A stretch of DNA of 19,992 bases from JAJDOJ01 sp034722015 (GTDB taxonomy: Bacteria > Pseudomonadota > Gammaproteobacteria > JAJDOJ01), in the NCBI GenBank assembly GCA_034722015.1, contig JAYENI010000280.1:1-19992 (forward strand), in the 5' to 3' direction. Of the stretch, positions 1 through 5,987 are shown one piece after another. How positions within the stretch are numbered: position 1 is the stretch's first letter; each line of letters opens with the position of its first letter. The notes under the pieces were generated by a model that was not told the origin of the DNA, searched no databases, and was given only the letters and a program-made list of their open reading frames with translations. Made by a program: the position numbers and the translations under genes.

Positions 1-2
1 CA

Positions 3-20
3 AATTGATCTAGGTCAATT
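3..20. promoter_or_regulatory. FNR/Anr-like palindromic box
   Basis: The sequence AATTGATCTAGGTCAATT is an 18-base near-perfect palindrome (one mismatched pair). Its core TTGAT-N4-GTCAA differs from the FNR/Anr consensus TTGAT-N4-ATCAA at one base. It lies in a short AT-rich stretch, in contrast to the GC-rich genes that follow. The regulated gene is not visible; it may lie to the left of the window. It sits just beyond a decayed TtrRS-like pair, and anaerobic tetrathionate genes are commonly under FNR control, so the association is plausible but inferred. Confidence 0.4.
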
Positions 21-72
21 AGTTAACATATTACATGGCTACATTCGTCAATGCATGAATGCCCTAAAGGCC

Positions 73-276
73 CTATTTTTCAGGCTTTAACGTAGGGTTA
101 ACATGCGATTCTGAGGGGGAAGATGAGCCGGACATCCCGGTGTGACAGGCACCCAGGAATCCTGCCCCGTCCGCCCAGGTGCGGCTTGGGATGCCGACCG
201 AATCCAGCAGCCAGGCCAGGGAGTCCCGCACCTGTGCGTCGTCGTCCACCACGTGGACCAGGGACGGTGAGTTCAT
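73..276 (-). pseudogene. Truncated response-regulator receiver fragment (TtrR/FixJ-like)
   Basis: This 67-codon reading frame begins with the ATG at 276, which overlaps the stop of the upstream kinase gene by four bases (ATGA), the usual arrangement of a kinase-regulator pair. The first 42 residues are a normal FixJ/TtrR-type receiver start: beta strand VHVVDDD with the acidic pocket, then helix 1 and strand 2 up to GFLGA. The strand carrying the phospho-acceptor aspartate is absent. A short GMSG stretch resembles the loop that normally follows that aspartate (MPGMSG), which suggests an internal deletion of about 17 residues. After it the sequence becomes unrelated and stops. No output LuxR-type helix-turn-helix is present. 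The fragment cannot be phosphorylated or bind DNA in the family's normal way. It could be a genuine decay remnant or an assembly-damaged copy. Confidence 0.7.
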
Positions 277-1793
277 GTGACCTCCGGGAGTTCGAGGCAG
301 ATCCGGGCGCCACCCCCCGGCGCATCGGCGAGTGTCAGTTCTCCTCCGTGGGACTCGACCAGGCTGCGACTGATGGACAGACCCATCCCCAGGCCATTTT
401 CCCTGGTGGTGTAGAAGGAATCCATCAGATGCTCTCGGGACATCCCTTCGGGCAGGCCCGGCCCATTGTCCTCCACGCACAACCGTTGGCGTCTCCCGGT
501 CGAGGTGATGGAGATCTCAATGAGGGGGGCCGGGGTCCCGGCGGCGGTCAGGGGCTGGTTGAGTTCGTGGGCCAGTCCGCCGACCAGTTCCCCCGCCGCG
601 GCGACTCTCGCCACGTGGGTGAGTTCGGCCTGTCTCAACTGGCGTTCCTCGGCGGCCTCGTGCAGTTCGCGGGTGCGTTCGGCTACCCGCTGTTCCAGTT
701 CGTCGCGGTGTCTGGCGAGGTCGGCCTGGGCCAGTCGTCGCTGCGCGACCTCCACCTGGAGCGACTCTCGCGAATGGGTGAGACGGCGGTTCATGCCGAG
801 GGTGAAGAGCGCGAATCCGACGACCGCCAGCAGGGCGGCAACGGAAATGGCCATGAGGGACCCGTATTCCGCCAGCAGGCGGTCCAGGGTCAGGGGGGCA
901 GGGCGGTAGGGGCCGACCTGCAGATCCCTGAGTATCGTGTGGACCGTGGAGTAGTCGGACGGGATGGTCCAGCCGGAGACACCGGCGGCGAGCGACGCCG
1001 GGCTCTCGGGTTCAAGTTCCAGCAAGGCGATGGCGACCGAACGCGCAAGGTCCTCAGGTGTCCCCGGCAGCTTGCCGAACGGCCATTGCGGGACCAGTTC
1101 GGTGCTGTGCAGGTATGGAAATCCCCTGGTCACGCGCGCCCCGAGTATGTGCAGCAGGTCGAGAGAAATCTCTCCCTCCGCGGCCATCGTCTCCAGTACG
1201 CCGGTACGCACGGTGCCGGCATCCGCGCGGCCGGACAGCACGGCCCGCACGATCTCGCGTTGCGGAAAGCCGGTCCAGACGAGCTTGTCCGGTTGGCCCA
1301 TCAGGTCGACACCCTCCTGGCGCAGCGTCCACCAGGCCAGCTGGAAGCCACCGAACGCGTCCGGGGCCACCGCGGCGAACCGGTGCCGGCCTAGTTCGTG
1401 CAGCGTCTCGACGGGGCCATCCCGCCGGCTGAATACCACGCTGGCGAATCGGTCCCTCTCGGGCCCCGTACCCAGACCGACCAGTGTCGCGATCCGTGAT
1501 ACCCCGAAGCGGGTCTCCAGCACCACGTAGTGTCCAGGGTTGGTGAGGACGAAATCGAGGCCCCCCGATGCGGTGCGCCTCTGTATGGAATCCAGATCCA
1601 GAGGGCGGATGTGAAACCGGTGACCGGGAATTACCGCGGAAAGGTAGTCGGCGGTCGCCTGCCACCGCTGAATCGCGCGTTCCGGTCCCTGGTAGGCGAG
1701 CACGCCGATCTCCAGGTCTGCACCCCGGACCATCGTTGCAAGCGCACAGCACAACAGGAGTATCGCGTAGCGACTCCGTCCGTGGCGCGGCAT
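273..1793 (-). CDS. TtrS-like sensor histidine kinase with internal deletion of the catalytic core
   Basis: The order of parts is a signal peptide (residues 1-25 from the ATG at 1793), a PhnD/TtrS-type periplasmic binding domain (about 26-300, with IGVLAYQGPERA and the FVLTNPGHYVVLE region), one membrane helix (about 313-334), a coiled coil, and then a HisKA H-box (AHELNQPLTA, His409). The family is periplasmic sensors such as TtrS that phosphorylate a FixJ-type partner. Only about 25 residues separate the H-box from the D-box (VEDNGPG); normal relatives have roughly 100 more, holding the second dimerisation helix and the N-box. The G-box (NGLGMGLSISRSLV) is intact. Without the N-box, ATP/Mg binding and kinase activity are unlikely, although the frame stays open. 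An upstream start at 1868 is possible; 1793 is preferred because it places the hydrophobic signal at the N-terminus. The partner regulator immediately downstream is also broken. Confidence 0.75.
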   Translation of the reverse strand: MPRHGRSRYAILLLCCALATMVRGADLEIGVLAYQGPERAIQRWQATADYLSAVIPGHRFHIRPLDLDSIQRRTASGGLDFVLTNPGHYVVLETRFGVSRIATLVGLGTGPERDRFASVVFSRRDGPVETLHELGRHRFAAVAPDAFGGFQLAWWTLRQEGVDLMGQPDKLVWTGFPQREIVRAVLSGRADAGTVRTGVLETMAAEGEISLDLLHILGARVTRGFPYLHSTELVPQWPFGKLPGTPEDLARSVAIALLELEPESPASLAAGVSGWTIPSDYSTVHTILRDLQVGPYRPAPLTLDRLLAEYGSLMAISVAALLAVVGFALFTLGMNRRLTHSRESLQVEVAQRRLAQADLARHRDELEQRVAERTRELHEAAEERQLRQAELTHVARVAAAGELVGGLAHELNQPLTAAGTPAPLIEISITSTGRRQRLCVEDNGPGLPEGMSREHLMDSFYTTRENGLGMGLSISRSLVESHGGELTLADAPGGGARICLELPEVT

Positions 1794-2097
1794 TCGGGAG
1801 ATTCCGTAACGTCCTTCCCGTGCGGGTGGCAGGGGGTAGAGGACGTTCAGGAGACGAATGCGGAACATGGCAATGACGCTGGTGATGACGGAACCCGCCC
1901 CCCCTGACCAGGGTGGCGCACGATCATGAGACGCGGGGTGTCCCGGAGCGGTTTGGCGAGTCGCCGGAGTTGATCCACCGCCGCCCGATGTGCGCCTTGC
2001 GAACCTCCGATAACGCGACGCTGTACCGTAGAGTTTACCGCATGCCAGAGTAGTAAATTTCAGGGCAGGAATTTTCTACCCGTGAGGGGGAACTCGA

Positions 2098-3672
2098 TCA
2101 AAGCAGCGATTCAACCGGCAGCAGCCGAATGAACCAGACGGCCGCCCTGGTGCCGAAGCCGACGTAGGGCTCCGAATCGAACTCGACCTCGTTACCGTTC
2201 TCGATCCCGCGCCAGCGCAAGGTCTCGTTGCCGTTGTCATCCGTCTGCAACTCGACCTTGAATGCGACCTTGTCGATATTACGGTCGAATTTCCCGGCCG
2301 AGGACCCGGCCAGATCGGGCTGTTCGAACAGCAGGCCGATCTCGTTGTTGATGTGCAGGGAGCGCTGATCGAAATTGAACGACCCGACGAACATGCGCTG
2401 TTTGTCGAAGGCCATGGTCTTGGCGTGAAGGCTGGACTTGCTGAGTCCGGGCAACCAGCTGAATGCGCGCCGTTCCTGGGTCGTGAGTGCCTCGTTCAGT
2501 TCGTACAGTTCGACTCCACACCGGAGCAACGGTTTGCGGTATTTCGTATAGCCCGCGTGCACCGCGGCGACGTCGTTCGACGCCAGCGAGTTGGTCAGGA
2601 CCCTGACGCGCACACCGTTCTTCGCCAGCTTGCACAGCGCGTCCGTGGCCGGCTGCCCCGGCACGAAATAGGGCGAGACCATGATGACCTCTTCCGTGGA
2701 CCCGGTGATGTACGGTGCGAGCTGGGAGATCAGCAGCTCCTGCTGCCAGGTGTCGTCATGGGCCTTCTTCTCCGAGGAGTCGTGAATGATCTTGCCGGGC
2801 GCCCAGTGGAATGCGACCGTACCCGCTCGCAGGTCATTGGCGAGTCTGGAGTCGTCGACCGCCTGCAGATAACTGCTCGTGCTGCTCTCGGCGAAGAACG
2901 CCTCGGCTTCGCCGCGCAGCCGCTGCAGGTCGGCGTCGGTGCCGGCCGGCGATATTGTCGACACCGGGTAGGCGTATTCGCTGTTCCAGTATTCGTCGAA
3001 CTCCGTCGAGACCTCCGGCACGGCCGGTCCGACGGCCAGCGCGTCCATGTCGGCAAACGAGAGGTCCGGATCCGCTTCGAAATATTCGTCACCGATGTTC
3101 CGGCCACCGACGACCGTCGCCGAATCGTCCACCGTGAAGGTCTTGCTGTGCATCCGGTAATTGACGTCTTTGAACCGGGTCACGAACTGAAGGAATTTCG
3201 GCTGACTGCGTGAGAAGGGGTTGAACAGCCGGACCTCGATCCGTGGGTGGGCGTCCATGGCAAGCCAGGTGTCCTGCCCGTCGCTGCCGTACATGTCGTC
3301 CACCAGCAGGCGCACACGTACACCACGGTCGGCCGCGTCGATCAGTTCTTTGATCAGCAGTCGCCCGACCGTGTCCTGGTGCCACATGTAGTACTGGGTA
3401 TCGATGCTGCGCTCGGCCAGTCGCGCCAGCAGCGCCCGGGCGACGAACGCGTCACGACCTTCCGGCAGCAACAGCACGCCGTTCTTGTCCGGATGCGCAC
3501 CGGTCTCCTCACCGAATCGCTTTCCGAGCTGCGTGTCGGGGCCGTCGTCTATGACCTGCGATCGAGTCCGGTCGTCGTTGTTGGGCAGCCCCCCGCAACC
3601 GCTGAGTACGGACATCATAACCACTCCCGTTAAGGCCGCCTGTGCCAGGCGCGTAAAAGTAGCTGTTTTCAT
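2098..3672 (-). CDS. Phospholipase D-family lipoprotein, ClsC-like
   Basis: This 524-residue protein has two HKD phospholipase D motifs: HSKTFTVDD with GGRNIGDEYF (His175) and HAKTMAFDK with GSFNFDQRS (His416). They resemble ClsC (YmdC), which makes cardiolipin by transesterification of two phospholipids. The N-terminus is a lipoprotein signal with lipobox LSGC (Cys26), so the enzyme is probably tethered to a membrane on the periplasmic side; E. coli ClsC itself is not usually described as a lipoprotein. The ATG at 3672 is chosen over a GTG fifteen bases upstream because a GGAG Shine-Dalgarno sequence sits correctly before it and it starts the signal peptide directly. Neighbours are an MscS remnant and a ClsA-like gene on the same strand, so this is a cardiolipin-synthesis cluster. 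A general phosphodiesterase or lipid-headgroup exchange role cannot be excluded. Confidence 0.82.
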   Translation of the reverse strand: MKTATFTRLAQAALTGVVMMSVLSGCGGLPNNDDRTRSQVIDDGPDTQLGKRFGEETGAHPDKNGVLLLPEGRDAFVARALLARLAERSIDTQYYMWHQDTVGRLLIKELIDAADRGVRVRLLVDDMYGSDGQDTWLAMDAHPRIEVRLFNPFSRSQPKFLQFVTRFKDVNYRMHSKTFTVDDSATVVGGRNIGDEYFEADPDLSFADMDALAVGPAVPEVSTEFDEYWNSEYAYPVSTISPAGTDADLQRLRGEAEAFFAESSTSSYLQAVDDSRLANDLRAGTVAFHWAPGKIIHDSSEKKAHDDTWQQELLISQLAPYITGSTEEVIMVSPYFVPGQPATDALCKLAKNGVRVRVLTNSLASNDVAAVHAGYTKYRKPLLRCGVELYELNEALTTQERRAFSWLPGLSKSSLHAKTMAFDKQRMFVGSFNFDQRSLHINNEIGLLFEQPDLAGSSAGKFDRNIDKVAFKVELQTDDNGNETLRWRGIENGNEVEFDSEPYVGFGTRAAVWFIRLLPVESLL

Positions 3673-3683
3673 GCGCTCTCCGG

Positions 3684-3839
3684 TCACCGTTCCCGTTTCT
3701 TTGCGGCGTCAGCCACGTTGTCGTTCAGATGCAGGTCGAGCTGAGGAAAGGCGATCGTGATGTCCTTGTCCTTCAGCGCCCACCATACGGCCGCGTGAAT
3801 CATTCGCATCGTCGATCCAGAGCACGCGTTGCGACGATG
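3684..3839 (-). pseudogene. Frameshifted remnant of an MscS-family channel C-terminus
   Basis: The minus strand between the two phospholipase D genes ends in a frame reading MIHAAVWWALKDKDI then TIAFPQLDLHLND, followed by about ten residues and a stop at 3684-3686. This matches the conserved cytoplasmic C-terminus of MscS-type mechanosensitive channels (typically ...AL+..GIEIPFPQRDVHL). Immediately upstream, a different frame reads RVLWIDDAND, which matches the strand found about 20 residues earlier in the same fold. The two pieces therefore look joined by a deletion with a frameshift. No membrane helices remain. This is a broken relic with no expected function, and its terminal codons lie close to the start of the downstream lipoprotein gene. 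Confidence 0.6.
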
Positions 3840-3868
3840 ACATGACCCCAGCCTGACTCATCGAAGCC

Positions 3869-5308
3869 TCACAGCAGGGGCCCGAGCATCCCCAGGGTGT
3901 TGTTCCACAGGCGTCGGCCGATCGACCACGCTTCAACGTCCGCCAGTGTCACCTCGTTCGAACTCGCGAGGTACGCCTCCTGACGTTTCCACATCTGCGC
4001 GGTCAGAGCCTCGTCCCGGAACAGGATGTTGTTCTCGTAGTTCAGGTCGAAGCTCCGGCGGTCCATGTTGGCCGAGCCGATCAGGGTCACGTCTTCGTCG
4101 ATGACCATCGATTTGGTGTGCAGGAGGCCGCCCACGTACTCGTGGATCCTGACACCGGCGGCCAGGAGGTCGCGGTAGTAGCTGCGGCTGGCAGCGGCTG
4201 TGATCCGGGAGTCGCAGCGGGCCGGGAATACGATCGTCGTTTCGACCCCGCGGTTGGCGGCGGCGCAGAGCGCGGCCTGCATGGACTCGTTGGGAACGTA
4301 GTACGGCGTCGTGACGACGAGCCGGTGCCGGGCCGCGTACATCAGGCTCTGGAAGGTCTCCGGCATGGCGGAGTCCCGGATCGTCGGGCCAGTGGCGATG
4401 ACCTGTGCGGGAAAGCCCTTTGCCGGTGCCCGGATCGGCGTCTCCAGCATGCCCCGGATGTCCTCGTCGACGTAGCTCATCCAGTCGCCGGCGAAGACGT
4501 GCTGGTTCTGCCGCGCGATCGGCCCCTCGAAGCGCATCAGGGCATCCACCCACGGCGCGAACCTGGGCTTCACGCGGAACTCGGGGTCCGCGCAGTTCTG
4601 ACTGCCGCAGTAGGTGATCCGGTCGTCGATGACCACGATCTTTCGGTGATTGCGCAGATCGAGTCGCCCATGGAAAGGGCGGAGCAGGGGGTTGCCGATC
4701 GGCAGGGCGACGCCCACCCTGACGCCGGAGTCGCGCATGTCCTTCCAGTGTCCGGAGGCGATCATCGCCCGGGAACCCACATTGTCGGCCATGGCCCGGC
4801 AAGTTACCCCGCGGGCGGCCGCCCGTTTCAGCGCTTCGACGACCTTGAGACCGTTGTTGTCCGCCAGCCAGATGTAGAACGTCAGGTGGATGTGGTCCCC
4901 GGCTGCGTCCATGTCGGCGACCATGTCGTCTATCGCCGCATTGGAATCCGCCGTCAGATAGGCCGAGTTGCCTCCGAGCGGCAGGAAGCCGTTGATGGTT
5001 TCCCCGAGGCGAAAGAGTGGTGCGCACCGGTCGGGGTATTCCGCTCTAAGGTTGGCCTCGTCGCCTGGAGAGGGCGCGGCGGTGGGCGGGATGCCCGCGA
5101 GAACCTCTTTCGCGCGGGCGATGCGCCGCCGACCGATGTTGGTCTCCCCGAACAGGATATACGCCACGATTCCCACCACGGGTATCAGCGCGATGACCGC
5201 CACCCAGGCGACTCGGGACGCCGGCTCCCGGTGGGGTCGCGTCAGCGCACGGACGATGAATGCCAGTTCAACCGTACCCAGCGCGATATAGAGCAGCGTT
5301 GTCCCCAT
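3869..5308 (-). CDS. clsA: Cardiolipin synthase, ClsA-type
   Basis: The protein is 479 residues, close to E. coli ClsA (486). Two N-terminal membrane helices (about residues 3-20 and 33-52) are followed by two HKD domains: HRKIVVIDD with YCGSQN (His221) and HTKSMVIDE with LIGSANMDRRSF (His397). ClsA condenses two phosphatidylglycerol molecules into cardiolipin and glycerol at the inner membrane. The reading frame extends upstream to 5425, but the ATG at 5308 is preferred: it has an excellent AAGGAGA ribosome-binding site eight bases upstream and begins the first membrane helix. The gene is read leftwards, away from the divergently oriented effector/DGR operon. It is the most ordinary gene on the left side and appears intact. 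Confidence 0.9.
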   Translation of the reverse strand: MGTTLLYIALGTVELAFIVRALTRPHREPASRVAWVAVIALIPVVGIVAYILFGETNIGRRRIARAKEVLAGIPPTAAPSPGDEANLRAEYPDRCAPLFRLGETINGFLPLGGNSAYLTADSNAAIDDMVADMDAAGDHIHLTFYIWLADNNGLKVVEALKRAAARGVTCRAMADNVGSRAMIASGHWKDMRDSGVRVGVALPIGNPLLRPFHGRLDLRNHRKIVVIDDRITYCGSQNCADPEFRVKPRFAPWVDALMRFEGPIARQNQHVFAGDWMSYVDEDIRGMLETPIRAPAKGFPAQVIATGPTIRDSAMPETFQSLMYAARHRLVVTTPYYVPNESMQAALCAAANRGVETTIVFPARCDSRITAAASRSYYRDLLAAGVRIHEYVGGLLHTKSMVIDEDVTLIGSANMDRRSFDLNYENNILFRDEALTAQMWKRQEAYLASSNEVTLADVEAWSIGRRLWNNTLGMLGPLL

Positions 5309-5567
5309 CGGGCGGTCTCCTTTCCTGGGTCGAAGTGCCGGAAGGATAGCAGGTAGCCGACGTACAGCCGCATCATCCGTTGCGTTCCGCGGCGGCAAGG
5401 AACGCGATAGCGGAAGCGAGAACACCCACTCGATCCGGTAAAGCGGTGCGGGCCCTTACGGGTTCAGAAAACCAAAACCACACCGCTTGATTTTCGGAAA
5501 GCGCAGTCTGCTGATCGTCTATGCTTCAGATAATGAACCCGAAACAAGAACAGGCGGAGGTGGACGG

Positions 5568-5969
5568 ATGGCAACGAGCGACGCGAATACGCCAATGCGG
5601 TTCACGCTGATCGTCAGTCCCGACGAAGATGAGGAGTTTCGTGACGACCTCGCCCGGCAACTTCGCCGCGAGTCCGAGGAGATTGATGGTGTGGTCGACG
5701 CCAGCCTGGTGATGGGTGGCCCTGCGCCCGAGGGGGCCAGAAATGTGGGGGAACTCGTCAGCATCGGACAGGTTGCCCTGGAGGTGTTGCCGATTGCGAT
5801 CCCAAGCGTGATTGCGCTGGTCCAGGCCTGGATGTTGCGGGATTCCAATCGTTCCACTCGCATCAAGATTGGGGACACTGAAGTGGATATCCCGGTAAAA
5901 ATGAGTCCCGAACAGGTCCAGCTTTTTATCGAAGGCCTGAGAGGACAGGGCCGTTCAGGCAACGGTTGA
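5568..5969 (+). CDS. EACC1-like effector-associated small protein
   Basis: This 133-residue protein has the pattern of the effector-associated constant component 1 (EACC1) family: an N-terminal strand (RFTLIVSP), an acidic amphipathic helix, a strand, a central hydrophobic helix (VALEVLPIAIPSVIALVQAWM), two short strands (TRIKIGDTEVDIPV) and a final helix. EACC1 proteins are small companions encoded beside caspase-like or other effector proteins in bacterial conflict systems; their biochemical role is not established. The start is the ATG at 5568, preceded by a GGAGG ribosome-binding site seven bases away; a frame from 5487 lacks such a site. Only 18 bases separate the stop from the caspase gene, so the two are probably co-transcribed. 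The family call rests on pattern and neighbourhood, not on an alignment. Confidence 0.65.
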   Translation: MATSDANTPMRFTLIVSPDEDEEFRDDLARQLRRESEEIDGVVDASLVMGGPAPEGARNVGELVSIGQVALEVLPIAIPSVIALVQAWMLRDSNRSTRIKIGDTEVDIPVKMSPEQVQLFIEGLRGQGRSGNG

Positions 5970-5987
5970 GATTCACCGTTAAGACAC

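Noticed and set aside
123..1394. Long plus-strand reading frame opposite the kinase
   Set aside because: It is the antisense of a recognisable sensor kinase, has low-complexity Arg/Gly/Pro composition and matches no family; a GC-rich shadow.
1908..2015. Minus-strand stretch reading VIGGSQGAHRAAVDQL, faintly like the start of a CheB methylesterase domain
   Set aside because: Short, no start codon or ribosome-binding site, ends quickly, and resemblance is confined to a few common residues.
4118..5356. 412-codon plus-strand frame opposite clsA
   Set aside because: Shadow of a confident ClsA gene; composition is typical antisense of GC-rich coding DNA.
5441..5488. AAGCGGTG / CACCGCTT inverted repeat with a 32-base loop upstream of the EACC1-like gene
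   Set aside because: Only 8 bp with a long loop; too weak to call as an operator or terminator.
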